In this document: positions 20,636 to 32,154 of the stretch, in pieces
Position numbering within the stretch: position 1 is the first letter of the stretch
Layout of the letters: every line of letters begins with the position of its first letter
From: Phymorhynchus buccinoides
Taxonomy: Eukaryota; Mollusca; Gastropoda; Neogastropoda; Raphitomidae
DNA length: 64,000 nt
Direction of reading: 5' to 3'
Assembly: GCA_017654935.2 (NCBI GenBank)
Contig: CM065699.1
Span: 40,253,338 to 40,317,337, forward strand
Translations under genes and position numbers: made by a program
Notes under the pieces: model-generated
The model's input: the letters and a program-made list of their open reading frames with translations, nothing else
What the model was told of the DNA's origin: nothing
Database searches by the model: none

Positions 20636-23600
20636 GTGCCCATGCACTTAGCACACGTTAAACCAGGTGGCTATGAAAAAGTTGTTATTTGGTCAAAATT
20701 TACCCCCCTCCCTTTCCTTCCTCATCAGTCACACAAAAAATCTCATGAAAAAAAAAAAAGGTGGCGCGCCTCTGGCTCTCTCCAGGTGGGAGCAACCCGG
20801 ATTTCACAGAGACGCCTCTGTGACCATAAAGTACCTAATATCTAAAACATTGACCTGTGAGGCTGTACAATGTTTTTTGATGAGCGAAGTCTCGTCTAAG
20901 TACTCACAATTTGGTGTGGGTGTGATCACAGCTCATTAAAAACTTTAACATAGCAATTTTCTCAGAAAGTACTTGTAAATAGTAGAGCAACCAAATTTTG
21001 CACAAAGACGTACAATCACATCTGTGTCTGTGGTGACTGCTTGTATTTAAAAGTCACTTGAACAAATTGGATGTATCAATCAATTTTAAAAATTTGAATC
21101 AGCAACGTGAGTTAAGAAAGTCATCAACAGTGAATGCCTTGATAGCTTATTGCGTAGAGCGTTTGTCTCTTATGTGAATGTTCCGAGTTCGATTCTCGGC
21201 ATGGGCACATCTTTTTTTGTGTGTGGATTGTTTGTTCAATTCTTTAGTTGCATCCATTAACGATAATTATATGCTTTTATTTAACCGGGAATCGATCCCA
21301 GTTCCCGAGAGATGGGAATTAACTCCGAACGTCACACCAAATCTTTTCATTAAAAAAAATCACCCAGAATAAAGTCTAACTCACATTTCATTTCTGAAAG
21401 ATACATATTGAATAGCAATGATGATATTATTATTCCAAAGCTAACACACTGTCACACAACAAACCATGAATTGGAATAAAAAAATCCGTAATGGCACTCC
21501 GAGCATCGCGCCGAGTCAATACTGCGTCACGTCACGTGGAAAGAAGAAAAAAATTTGGGGTCACTTCGAAAAATCCGTTCAAAAAGACTAGTGGGTGCTT
21601 TCCCTTGCTGTAAGAACCAAAAACGGACCAGCGAGAGTCAGGAACAGGAAGAACTAACTTAGTATATTGCATTGTGGGTAGGGAGAAAGTGAAAGTGAAC
21701 GTACTAGACCTGGCGTTCAGCGGGCGCAATCGGCGCATGAGTTGACAAAATTCGGTCGAATTTGGCGTCTGTGTCCTAGAGAGGGTTAAGCTGACCTTGA
21801 CATGTACTACTATGCTAGGCTTGCATTTTGTCATTCAGACATGGTAATGGAGGCAAAGCATTTCTCTCTGAAGAAAAAAAATTGGGGTCCAGGGGGCTTG
21901 CCCCTTAGCTGGCGGGGCCAAGGGGTTCATCTACTTTGATGGCAATGGATGGCAATGGGTACAACGAGAAAATAATATTTTATTGATGCATTTATTTTTA
22001 AAAAAACAACAAACCACCAAAAATTAAAAAAACATTCTTTAGTTACCCCACCTTCTGGAAGTTCTGTGCTTGTAACTTCCTCTAATCTGCCACTCTCTTT
22101 GACTCTGCTTTTTTCCCCTTCGCTCATCTACTATCTTTCTGACTTATTGGCCCATTCTCCTGCCTTTTTTTTCAAAACAATCTTCCAACTATTTTTTTCT
22201 CCTTTGAGCTTCTCCGAAATCAGAATGTGTCGGCTGTACGCAGCCGAAAACCGGACACATTTACCTTACAAATCCTTACCCATTATGGCCATATGGCCTG
22301 GGAACGCAGAAGAAGAAGAAAACAAAAAATTCTATCAACATACCTCCAGTGGCCAGCAAGTCGTCAACAATCACTACATGTTGACCAGGTCTGATGGCGT
22401 CTTTCTGAACCTCACACTGGTCCTGCAACAGTTAGTAACCGGCTGTCATCATCATATTTCCCATTGACAATCAATCACCCATATTCATTCTTGTTCTTCT
22501 TCCTCGTTTGATCATCCAACTTCAACGTAATGAAGACACTGATGATTAACTTGAAGAGGCCGTGTACACACATATAAGCAGATATTCCATGTGGAAACCT
22601 GTGCGCAATCCCTAAATAAGTGTTAACACGAGTGAGCCAAAAGGGAGAGAGACAAGAGACTGGTAGAAAGGAGTAGAGGAATAGAGGTACAGATTTAATT
22701 CAGGTCAAACGTTTACAATTTACACACAATTAAAACATAACAGGAAATGACCACTGAAGGCCAATTATTTACCGTTAATTATTCTATATAGACATCAAAG
22801 CACGCACAGAGAAAAAAAAGACTTTCTTTAACGATGAACCAACAAAAACATCAGTTATGCATGAAACGAAATGATACGTCAAAGTAATAACATTGAACCA
22901 TTTAAAGTGATGAAAGTGTGAGATGGAGGTCCGGAAATCTGAAACTAGAATTCCTGAAAATTCCAAAACCCAAAATTGAAAAAAACAACAACTTCAACTT
23001 CAAATTTGTGTTGAGTGGGGATAATAAAGTGGTGGGGGTGGGCAGGAAAGGGTGTGTGTGTGTGTGATGTTTGTAATTTTCTAAGATTATTGTTGAGATA
23101 CCTCAGTTTCGACTGCCAATTCAGTGAATCATTTATGCCCTTGGTGCATTCGGGTCAAAGTCATGGGGATCAGTGTGTTCTGGGGAGCTGTCGATGGACG
23201 GACGTGGGGGCATCCTCGGAGGAGGACCTCGCTCACGCCGGCTCCGCGACAAAGACATTATTGTCGTCAGTAGGGGGGCTTAATAGGTGGTGTCTTGCGC
23301 ACAGGTTCCACTGAACTGAGTCCACCGAGGTGACTCAGCAGCTGGTGCAGTGTCTCCTCGGTTGGTTGCCTCCTGACGGCCTAACATAGATTGGCTCCCC
23401 TTGAACTGCTGGTTTTGGATTCTGCGATTTGAATACAAGCCGGGGTGTGACTGCGGGTTGGCGCTCAGAATGAGCGGCCTGAGAGCAACGCCACTGTACA
23501 GCCCAAAAGATGGGACAGCAAAAAAGAAAAAAAAAGAAGACATTATTGTCATGTCGTCAGTAGGGGGTCTTAGTAGGTGGTGTTCTGAACAGGCTCCACT

Positions 23601-26600
23601 GAACTCCACCGAAGTGACTCAGCAGCAGTGCAGTGTCTCCTCGGTTGGTTGAACAAGCCGGGGTGTGACTGTGGGTTGGCGCTCGGAATGAGCGGCCTGA
23701 CAGCAACGTCACTGTATGGCCCAGAAGATGGGATAGCAAAAAAAAGAAGAAGACATTATTGTCATGTCGTCAGTCTTAGTAGGTGGTGTTCTGAACAGGC
23801 TCCACTGAACTCCACCGAAGTGACTCAGCAGCAGTGCAGTGTCTCCTCGGGTCGGTTGCCTAAAAAAAAACCACAACAAAATTATTGTTGAACCATACGT
23901 ACTGTCCCATACTCCAGCTGATACTCCACGCGGCTGCAGTCTCCCGGGAGCTTGCCGGCCTTTCTGACGGGAACGAAAGCCTTCTGGAGCCGTGACGCCA
24001 TCATGGGGCCAAAGAGAAAGCCCCGGGATTCCAGGCCCACGATCACTTCTGCCTCGGGTGCCGCCTTGCGCACACTCTCACACAGCAGGTCGATGAGGGT
24101 GTCGAACGCTTCAGGGTTTCTGAGCACCGGGAAAATGTCTCTGGAAGATAGAAAAGAAAAAAAGAAGAAGAAATAACAGCATGTACGTACACCAATTTGC
24201 TGGAATCACAATTCGATAGAGAATATTAAGGGGCTACATAGATTGTTAAAGACACTGACCCACCACGATTAAGTCCCTTGGTTTTTTTTTCTGGGTAGCT
24301 GTGACCCACATACAAATGCCCCCAACTTCAAATTGAGGCTGCTCTTTAAAATATTTCGTTTTGAATTTGGGGGCATTTGTATGGGAGTCAAACCTGGTCA
24401 AAACAAGATTTGTTCACATCATCGTGTTGATTATTTTGTCCTTGATACTAATGATAGTATCTTCTTCGTCTTCACGTCTTCGTGTTGATTATTTTGTCTT
24501 TTGTCCTTGATACTAATGACAGTTTCTTCTTCTTCTTCTTCACTTCTTCGTGTTGATTATTTTGTCCTTTGTCCTTGATACTAATGACAGTTTCTTCTTC
24601 TTCTTCTTCTTCACTTCTTCATGTTGATTACTTTGTCCTTTGTCCTTGATACTAATGACAGTTTTCTTCTTCTTCTTCTTCTTCTTCTTCTTCCACTTCT
24701 TCATGTTGATTACTTTGTCCTTTGTCCTTGATACTAATGACAGTTTCTTCTTCTTCTTCACTTCTTCATGTTGATTACTTTGTCCTTGATACTAATGACA
24801 GTTTCTTCTTCTTCTTCTTCTTCTTCACTTCTTCATGTTGATTACTTTGTCCTTTGTCCTTGATACTAATGACAGTTTCTTCTTCTTCTTCTTCACTTCT
24901 TCATGTTGATTACTTTGTCCTTTGTCCTTGATACTAATGACAGTTTCTTCTTCTTCTTCTTCACTTCTTCATGTTGATTACTTTGTCCTTTGTCCTTGAT
25001 ACTAATGACAGTTTTCTTCTTCTTCTTCTTCTTCTTCTTCATGTTGATTACTTTGTCCTTTGTCCTTGATACTAATGACAGTTTCTTCTTCTTCTTCACT
25101 TCTTCATGTTGATTACTTTGTCCTTTGTCCTTGATACTAATGACAGTTTCTTCTTCTTCTTCTTCACTTCTTCATGTTGATTACTTTGTCCTTTGTCCTT
25201 GATACTAATGACAGTTTCTTCTTCTTCTTCTTCTTCTTCACTTCTTCATGTTGATTACTTTGTCCTTTGTCCTTGATACTAATGACAGTTTCTTCTTCTT
25301 CTTCACTTCTTCATGTTGATTACTTTGTCCTTTGTCCTTGATACTAATGACAGTTTCTTCTTCTTCTTCTTCACTTCTTCATGTTGATTACTTTGTCCTT
25401 TGTCCTTGATACTAATGACAGTTTCTTCTTCTTCTTCTTCACTTCTTCATGTTGATTACTTTGTCCTTTGTCCTTGATACTAATGACAGTTTCTTCTTCT
25501 TCTTCTTCTTCTTCATTCTTGATGTTGATTACTTTGTCCTTTGTCCTTGATACTAATGACAGTTTCTTCTTCTTCTTCTTCTTCTTCATGTTGATTACTT
25601 TGTCCTTTGTCCTTGATACTAATGACAGTTTCTTCTTCTTCTTCTTCTTCTTCACTTCTTCATGTTGATTACTTTGTCCTTTGTCCTTGATACTAATGAC
25701 AGTTTCTTCTTCTTCTTCTTCACTTCTTCATGTTGATTACTTTGTCCTTTGTCCTTGATACTAATGACAGTTTCTTCTTCTTCTTCACTTCTTCATGTTG
25801 ATTACTTTGTCCTTTGTCCTTGATACTAATGACAGTTTCTTCTTCTTCTTCTTCAGTTTGTTTGCTTCATGGTGGGTTTTTTTTCTTTCTTTTTGGTTAG
25901 CAATGTATTAAACTGACAAGATACACCCCAGCAAAAACAAACCAACAAAGAAAATAAATAAACAAAACAATGAAAAACAAACAACCCACACCCATTATGC
26001 CCATATGGAAAAAATAATTACCATATTTTACGGACTATAAGACACACCTGATTATAAGGCACACCCCCCCCCCCCCCCCCCCCCCCCCCAACCCCCAAAA
26101 AATTTGACACACAATTCAGACTTTGTATACTCTATTTCCTTACTATATTATCCATCACATTATAAGGCGCAGGGGTCTTAGTCTGGGGAAAAAGTATCGC
26201 CTTATAGTCTGCAAAATACAGTATTTATCACAAAAGGCCTGTGCACCTTGGAAGCATTAAATACCTTCTGCCCCCCTCCCTCCCCACCCCCTCCTTCTGT
26301 CCTCCCCCCCCCCCCTCCATAACCACCACACCAGCAGTGGCCATAGCGTTACACACACTACCATGACAAACCATAAGTTTACGATAGAGCAAAGGCACAT
26401 CTGCCACACCCATCAAAGAAGCAATACGAACTAGTGCACAAATGAACAATGAGCATAATTATAATCTATCTAGCTATTTTGGCCACCATCACCCTTGTGA
26501 CTACATGTCCTCAAATTAGTAATATGCTCACACAAAAAAACAACTCAATTCGAGGCTGGTAGATTGAGGTCCCTTTTATTGGAAACAAAACAAACGTTTC

Positions 26601-27094
26601 TGGCCATAAGCCCGTCTTCAGTGTGGCCAGTGTGGCTTATGGCCAGAAACGTTTTGGCCATAAGCCCGTCTTCAGTGTGGCTTATGGCCAGAAACGTTTT
26701 GGCCATAAGCCCGTCTTCAGTGTGGCCACTGTGGCTTATGGCCAGAAACGTTTTGGCCATAAGCCCGTCTTCAGTGTGGCCAGTGTGGCTTATGGCCAGA
26801 AACGTTTTGTTTTGTTTCCAATAAAAGGGACCTCAATCTACCAGCCTCGAATTGAGTGTTTTTTGTGCCTTAACTTAGGTCCCAGTGGTCATTTCTATTC
26901 TCAAGTATGCTCACACAGGTCTGAAAGAGATAACAGTGCATGGAACCTTACCTCCCTTATATTAATAAGACTCCCCCTTATAATAAGACTTCCCCCCACT
27001 TAAGACGTACTTCTCTGGGACATTTCCCTTCTTTGTAAGTATTAAAATTACCTCCCTTAAATACAACTCTCTCCCACTTAAGACCTGTTTTGTG

Positions 27095-27143
<49 letters not shown>

Positions 27144-27420
27144 CATGCATGTGTGCATACATGTGTGCTTGTGTGTGTTTTGGTTTTGTGGGTTGTGTGT
27201 GCACGCATGTGTGTGTGTGTGTCTGTGTTTGTGTGCGTGCGTGTCTGTGTGTCTGTCTGCGTGCGTACGTTTTTGTGTGAGGGTGTTTGTGTATGTGTGT
27301 TGGTGTATGTGGTCAGTCCATGCGGCTCGGTTGCTGTGGCTTACCGAATGGGGTATGAACGAGTTGGCGTCGATAAATATGTGTGTTTATGTGTGTGTAT
27401 GTGCGCGTGTGCGTGTGCGC

Positions 27421-27461
<41 letters not shown>

Positions 27462-30353
27462 TTAGAGAGAGAGAGAGAGTTGCTTTGTATATGCGCTGTT
27501 GCTGGTTGGTGTCATTCTTGAATGCTGTTTTTGTTGTCTTTTGATGAATCATTGATTGTAAAGCGTTTGGGCTCATCTGAGGTACAACGCTATATAAATG
27601 TACAATTATTATTATTATTATTATTTTCTGATGCTTTTTCAAGGTCTTAAAAGGGAGGTTAAAAGAGACCACCGCTCAAGAACAAGGATGTAAATAAAGT
27701 TTGTGTGAAGTGTTGAAGCATTGTCATTGAAAATCAACACTTTTATCTGCATATCGCTCCCTTACCCACTCTTCCATCTCACTACCCCGCACCACACCCA
27801 CTCCTCCACATCACGCCCACTCTTCCACCTCATTCCTCCACACCACACACACTCTTCTGCACAAAACCCACTCTTCCACCTCACTCCTCCACACTACACC
27901 CACTCTTCCACCTAATTCTTCAACACCACACCCACTCTTCCACCTCACTCCTCCACACCACACCCACTCTTCCACATGACACCCACTCTTCCACACCACA
28001 CCCACTCTTCCACACCACTCTTCCACCTCTCATCCACACCACACCCACTCTTCCACTTCACTGCTCCACACCACACCCACTCTTCCACCTCACTCCTCCA
28101 CACCACACCCACTCTTCCACCACACCTACTCTTCCACCTCACTCCTCCACACCACACCCACTCTTCCACCTGACTGCTCCACACAACACCCACTCTTCCA
28201 CCTCACTCCTCCACATCACACCCACTCTTCCACACCACCCACTCTTCCATGCCATTCTTCCACACCACACCCACTCTTCCACATCACACCCACTCTTCCA
28301 CACCACACCCACTCTTCCACATCATTCTTCCACACCACACCCACTCCCCCACATCACACCCACTCTTCCACACCACTCCCCCACTCTTCTGCCTCATTCC
28401 TCCACACCCACTCTTCCACATCACTCCCACTCTTCCATGTCACTCCCCCACATCACTCTTCCACATCACTCCCCACATCACACCCACACATCACACCCAC
28501 TCTTTCACCTCATTCCTCCACACCATACCCACTCTTCCACCTCACTCCTTCACATCACACCCACTCTTCCACCTCATCACACCCACTCTTCTCCACATAT
28601 CACACACTCTTCCACCTCACTCGACTCTTCCATATCTCACCCACTCTTCCACCTCACTCCTCCATACCTCTTCCACATCACTCCTCTACACCTCACCCAC
28701 TCTTCCACACCTCACCCACTCTTCCACCTCACTCCTCCACACCACACCCACCTCACTCCTCCACATTTCACCCACTCTTCCACCTCACTCCTCCACACCT
28801 CACCCACTATTCCACCTCACTCGTCCACACCACACCCACTCTACCACCTCACTACACACCTCATCCACTCTTCCACCTCACCCCCCACACACACCCACTC
28901 CTCCAAACTCACACACACCCTTCCACCTCACTGCTCACCCACTTTTCCACCTCACTCCTCCATGCCACACCCACTTTTCCACCTCACTCCTCCACACCTC
29001 ACCCACTCTTCTACCTCACTCATCCACACCTCACCCACTCTTCCACCTCACCTCACCCACTCTTCCACCTCACTCCTCCACACCTCACCCACTCTTCCAC
29101 CTCACTCCTCCACACCTCACCCACTCTACCACCTCACTGCACACCTCACCCACTCTTCCACCTCACACCTCCACTCTTCCACCTCACTGCACACCTCATC
29201 CACTCTTCCACCTCACTCCTCCAAACTCACACCCACTCTTCCACATCACACCCACTCTTCCACCTCCTCCAAACTCACACCCACCTCACTCCTCCACACT
29301 ACACCCACTCTTCCACCCCACTACTCCATACCACACCCACTCTTCCACCTCACTCCTCCACATCACACCCACTCTTCCACCTCACTCATCCACACCACAC
29401 CCACTCTTCCACCTCAATCCTCCACACCACACCCACTCTTCCACCTCCACATCACACCCACTCTTCCACACTACATCCACACTTCCGCCTCCCCCCCCCC
29501 CACCTCCCACTACAGACCTACTGGTCTGTCTCTTCAACACGTACCACACCCACATATTTTCTGCTTTTACATTAACCCTTTTTGGCTTTTGTGTCACACA
29601 GACAGACACACACATGCACACACGCATGCATGCATGCACACACACACATACCGACAGACCTCCATGGCCATGCAACACATTCTTTTGTTTTACTTGTCTT
29701 CTTCTTCTTCCTTTGACCATCCGCCTTCGTCGTGTCGAAGATTCTGATGGTACACGCTAAGAAAACTGATGAAAAGTACACACTTCACAACTGGGCAAAG
29801 GTGCAGTGGTTTTTACTTGATTAACATCCACCCATCCACCCACCCCCTCTCCCCCAACAATTAATATGTTGACGAAATATGCCTGACGAAAGCTCTAGGA
29901 GCTGATAGCTTGCTCAACTCTGTCTCTTCCTGCAATGATTACCTGGTAATGTTTTTTTTTTACAATTTCTTGAGTTATGTTTGGCAGCACTACTCAACAT
30001 AGCATGCATGTCGCATGAAAATAGGTAGCTCGTAAAAATAAGTAGCTCGCTACTATGAGAGACTGTATTTGCGACAACCACAAATTTCACTTTTTCTGTA
30101 CTTTAGTTTAACCATTTACCCTATCCCTAGAAAAAAGTGAAATTTGTGGTTCATGTTCAATGTCGCAAATACACACTGTCATGGGTAGCGAGCTACTTAT
30201 TTTTTACGAGCTACCTTTTTTCATGCGACAATGCATACCTGCGGAAGTCATGTGAACGAGGTTTTTTTTCTCTCACCTGAACAAAATGCCTTTCTTCGGG
30301 AAGTCCTGGTGGTCTGTGATCAACTCTTTGATTTTTTCTATGCCGTTTGCCAT
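19333..30353 (-). CDS. APRT: Adenine phosphoribosyltransferase, four coding exons
   Basis: Coding exons, in transcript order, are 30353-30277, 24140-23903, 22422-22344 and 19469-19333. Every intron is GT-AG and phases agree, giving 176 aa (the human enzyme is 180). It salvages adenine: adenine + PRPP to AMP + PPi, in the cytosol as a homodimer. Visible features are the N-terminal DFP...GILFRDIFPVL segment, the ESRGFLFGP motif near residues 63-71, the flexible-loop KAGKLPG, the LEYG stretch near 102-104, and the type I PRTase PRPP-binding loop [13 protein letters not shown] at 121-133. The C-terminus ends in SLVQY, like the usual SLLQYE. The last 36 nt of the CDS and the stop are copied into a 137 bp tandem array just downstream. 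Intron 1 is 6.1 kb and largely minisatellite. The start ATG lies in good context (ATC ATG G). Confidence 0.95.
19532..19993. mobile_element. M3 element with M2 nested inside and a 144 bp internal duplication
   Basis: Outer ends TACCGTATTTTTCGGACTAT and CTGAAAAATATGGTA are inverted M3 ends. An M2 (starting CAGTGGAACCTCC near 19675 and ending at 19974) is inserted. The junction GGGTTCGCCTTATAATCAGG occurs at 19643 and again at 19787, so the boundary and half of M2 were duplicated afterwards. Confidence 0.85.
20258..20511 (-). mobile_element. M1 element
   Basis: Starts TTAACCCTTTCACCGCCAGCC and contains GGACAGGCCTAATG-type core in reverse order; right end GCAGTGAAAGGGCTAA. In APRT intron 3. Confidence 0.88.
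20515..20848 (+). mobile_element. SINE-1, 5'-truncated
   Basis: Starts inside the tRNA head at TCAAGTAAACCCGAGTTCGA (box B) and runs to GTACCTAATATC. Box A is missing. Confidence 0.88.
21136..21360 (+). mobile_element. SINE-3, tRNA-derived
   Basis: The head 21136-21209 has a degraded A box (ATAGCTTATTGCGTAGAGC) and a good B box (GAGTTCGATTCTCGG), followed by TTAGTTGCATCCATTAACGA. The last motif recurs inverted at 59265 in the copy at 59066-59395. Confidence 0.75.
21361..22040. other. APRT intron 3, unassigned stretch
   Basis: No exon was recognised. A GTCACGTCACGTGG motif lies near 21527-21540; a minus-strand ORF at 21532-21834 has no recognisable domain. Confidence 0.4.
22041..22320 (+). 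mobile_element. Retroposon-like repeat with AAG tail, intact copy
   Basis: Runs from CCCACCTTCTGGAAGTTC through GAATGTGTCGGCTGTACGC to GGGAACGCAGAAGAAGAAG. Related copies are at 32928-33428 (with an 11 bp target duplication) and 62160-62325 (-). Confidence 0.8.
22430..23127. other. APRT intron 2, unassigned stretch
   Basis: No gene or recognised repeat except a short GT run near 23051-23064. Confidence 0.4.
23128..23863 (-). mobile_element. Dispersed repeat (GTCCCATCTTCTGGGC family), one long and two partial tandem copies
   Basis: Copy one runs 23128-23540; a second (23541-23753) and a third (23754-23863) repeat the AGTAGGTGGTGTTCTGAACA to TCTCCTCGGTTGGTTG part. On the - strand the end reads CTGTCCCATCTTCTGGGC. 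Full + strand copies are at 42462-42905 and 48142-48372. No coding capacity; short frames in it are chance. Confidence 0.8.
24247..24412. mobile_element. Dispersed hairpin-type repeat, copy 2
   Basis: Same as 529-686: AAGACACTGACCCACCACGA then CAAATGCCCCCAA and the inverted TTGGGGGCATTTG. Confidence 0.6.
24430..25853. repeat. Compound minisatellite in APRT intron 1, about 70 bp units with variable (TTC)n
   Basis: About 20 units: ACTTCTTCATGTTGATTACT, then TTGTCCTTTGTCCTTGATACTA-type core and TGACAGTT, then (TTC)3-10. The core is constant and the TTC tract varies from unit to unit. On the APRT sense strand it is purine-rich (GAAGAA...). Lysine-rich frames on the - strand are by-products. Confidence 0.95.
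26019..26224. mobile_element. M3 element, short copy with poly-C
   Basis: Ends TACCATATTTTACGGACTAT and AGTCTGCAAAATACAGTA are inverted. A run of about 25 C lies at 26065-26090. Confidence 0.85.
26542..26858. mobile_element. Fold-back element with tandem core, copy type A
   Basis: Arms AACTCAATTCGAGGCTGGTA and their complement enclose about four direct repeats of GGCCAGAAACG...GGCCATAAGCCCGTCTTCAGTGTGGC, each itself partly palindromic (GGCCATAAGC / GCTTATGGCC). Same architecture as 37311-37592. Confidence 0.88.
27094..27472. repeat. (GT)n-rich microsatellite block
   Basis: Interrupted GT dinucleotides, then a pure GT run at about 27422-27455 and (GA)n at 27464-27478. Both-strand frames here are artefacts. 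Confidence 0.93.
27535..27627 (+). mobile_element. Retroposon 3' tail with (ATT)n
   Basis: TGTAAAGCGTTTGGGCTCAT, then CGCTATATAAATG and (ATT)n. The same tail is at 41897-42008 and 59975-60050. This tail type is widespread at LINE/SINE 3' ends in aquatic invertebrates; family not assigned. Confidence 0.8.
27755..29515. repeat. Minisatellite in APRT intron 1, CACTCTTCCACCTCACTCCTCCACACCACACC units
   Basis: About 1.76 kb of units near 30 bp, built from CACCCACTCTTCCAC plus CTCACTCCTCCACACCA with many length variants. C-rich on +, so G/A-rich on the APRT sense strand. The 503 aa and 436 aa frames (HTHSST repeats) are low-complexity by-products. Confidence 0.95.
29516..30004. other. APRT intron 1, unassigned stretch
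   Basis: Contains a CA-rich piece near 29600-29650 and otherwise nothing recognised. Confidence 0.4.
30005..30237. mobile_element. MITE with about 90 bp inverted arms
   Basis: Left arm GCATGTCGCATGAAAATAGG...GTAGCTCGTAAAAATAAGTAG and inner TTTGCGACAACCACAAATTTC; the complement follows on the right, ending CATGCGACAATGC. It ends 40 bp from the APRT exon 1 donor. Confidence 0.88.
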
Positions 30354-31274
30354 GATGACGATCTAGCTAGCTAGTCTCTTCGACCCTGCAACAATTTATC
30401 GCTGAGAAGTGGCGTCTCAGGTCTGCCACGTATCTATCCTGCATGCAGACTGTAAAACACTTGTGATGAAGTTGGCTGCTTCAGGCGAAGAAGACTTGTG
30501 GTTGGAAATGCGGCGTCTGCTCTGCGTCGGCCGTCATGCAAGATCGATTTTTAGCCAAATAAGAACAACAATCAAAAACATTTTTTGAGGCCAATTCAGT
30601 TTCTCGCGGATTGAAAAACTAGACTTTAACCAGAAACAGTGCAAACATATTCAATATAAAATCATTATTAGTGTAATATTTATTGGAATTATTATCCGGA
30701 TAAAGGTTGTTCCTAAACGGCTTTACTATTGTTCACGTTACTTCTCGCGCAATTATCGTTCTTTGATATTTCGTCTGCAGTCCTAGGCATAAATTCGACC
30801 AAGTAAATGATTATCATTCAGAAATGTAGACCTGATTCACCAGGACGTTTCTTTGTGGTGTAAATAAAGAAAATATCGTGATCGAACACCGTAGCCTTTG
30901 AGTCCACTTATGTTCAAGTCGCTTATAATATAATATTCATGATCTGATGCGGTAAGTTGGTTCAATTTCACGTTCATGTTCAATCATTCTCTGCTTTGAA
31001 ATTTTTTTCTTCTTTCTTCAAAGTGAAATTCTTGTGTGTGACAACTAATACTAGGCCTACTACTGTACTAGTCTCAATCTGACAATCAGTCAGTGAGACT
31101 TGAGTTTTGTCAGTGTTAGAGGAGACATTTATGGGCAACGCACTTAACTAATTGTCTGGTGAAACTGAAAGTTATAATATAATGTTTGATGTTGACTGTA
31201 GTAACAGTACTAACAGTAGTAACACCCCAAAGAACTTCAGTTTCATTATGATTAATTTATTATCAACAGCATAA
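30354..31274. promoter_or_regulatory. APRT upstream side of the divergent intergenic region
   Basis: About 0.9 kb of unique sequence between the APRT start and the first repeat. It must hold the APRT promoter; I see no TATA box or clear CpG-rich segment that would place it. Confidence 0.35.
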
Positions 31275-31650
31275 TTCGTCTTCTTCTTCCAATTGGGGAT
31301 GTTTATCCTGCCCCATGCCCAAAGTCTTCGTTTAGACTGCTATTGGCGCACATGATGCATAGTTTCGTGTTTTAGCTAATAACCTCCGTTCCACCCTGCC
31401 ACACACGGCCTACTCGTAACCAATACTGCAAGCAGGAATTGTGGAATGAAAGAAAAGAAGGAATAAAAATTATTAAATACAAAAAAAAACAAAAAAATAC
31501 TGCAATAGTGGAATGGGCTTTAACGTGCGTGCAAGATCTTGTGCGTGCGTTTGCACACACAGGACCTCGGTTTTACTTTTAGGTCTCATCCGTTGGGATT
31601 ATGAATATGAGCAGTGACTAACCAACTGAGCTATTGATATGAGGCATGAT
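31275..31650 (-). mobile_element. SINE-2 copy with tRNA head
   Basis: On the - strand the head reads ATAGCTCAGTTGGTTAGTCA (box A) near 31640, then CTCATATTCATAATCCCAAC, the central domain GATGAGACC...AAACCGAGGTCC, the AAGATCTTGCACGCACG motif and a GGGATGTTTATCC-type 3' part at 31300-31320 (+). Confidence 0.8.
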
Positions 31651-31660
31651 TGAGCTGATA

Positions 31661-31884
31661 CAGTGGAACCTCCCTTATAAGACCTTCAAAAATCATCCAA
31701 AATGAGGTCTTATATTAGTTATAAAGGAGGGGTCTTATAAGGGAGGTAATTTTAATACTTACAAAGAAGGGCAATGTCTACATATAATTTATGTTTTACG
31801 TCCTCCCAATCTTTAAAGTCTTGGGCAATGTCTCAGAGAAGTAGGTCTCATATGGGAGGGAGTCTTATAAGGGAGGTTCCACTG
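31661..31884. mobile_element. M2 element with a SINE-S fragment
   Basis: CAGTGGAACCTCCCTTATAA and its inverse at the right end, TA on both sides (target duplication expected for Tc1/mariner/pogo). A 43 bp insert at 31780-31822 is flanked by GGGCAATGTCT twice. Confidence 0.9.
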
Positions 31885-31908
31885 TACCTGTGTTGTAAAC
31901 TTGTATCC

Positions 31909-32154
31909 TTAACCCTTTCACCGCCAGCCATATTTCAGCCAAAATTTTCAATTAAATTTACGTGGGTGGAGAACAAAATCCATCTGCAGTATTGGGGATT
32001 CTTCTGTGACATATTTAAAATAAGGTCTATCCTTGCTTCCCCAAACTAAGACAATAGGGTCTTTGGATAATAGACCCCAATTTGATGCCTTTTAGTGACA
32101 TAGGTGTTAAATCACTGTGGTGCTAAAATGCGATTTTGGCGGTGAAAGGGTTAA
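31909..32154 (-). mobile_element. M1 element
   Basis: Starts TTAACCCTTTCACCGCCAGC, ends GGCGGTGAAAGGGTTAA. It ends 228 bp upstream of the CCDC102 ATG. Confidence 0.9.

Larger units (their letters stand above)
26940..27660. mobile_element. M2-like remnant split by microsatellite and LINE tail
   Basis: GGAACCTTACCTCCCTTATA and the TAAGACGTACTTCTCTGGGA motif at the left; CAAGGTCTTAAAAGGGAGGTT at 27637-27660 on the right. The material between (27090-27626) is GT repeat and a retroposon tail. Confidence 0.6.

Noticed and set aside
21532..22127. Minus-strand 100 aa and 66 aa frames in APRT intron 3
   Set aside because: No recognisable domain, no conserved exon borders, and APRT exon 3 joins exon 4 directly across them.
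24540..25655. Lysine-rich frames ([20 protein letters not shown] repeats) on the - strand
   Set aside because: Translation of the TTC-rich minisatellite; nothing but repeat.
28249..29760. 503 aa and 436 aa HTHSST-rich frames
   Set aside because: Low-complexity minisatellite in an intron of APRT on the other strand; no domain and no splice context.
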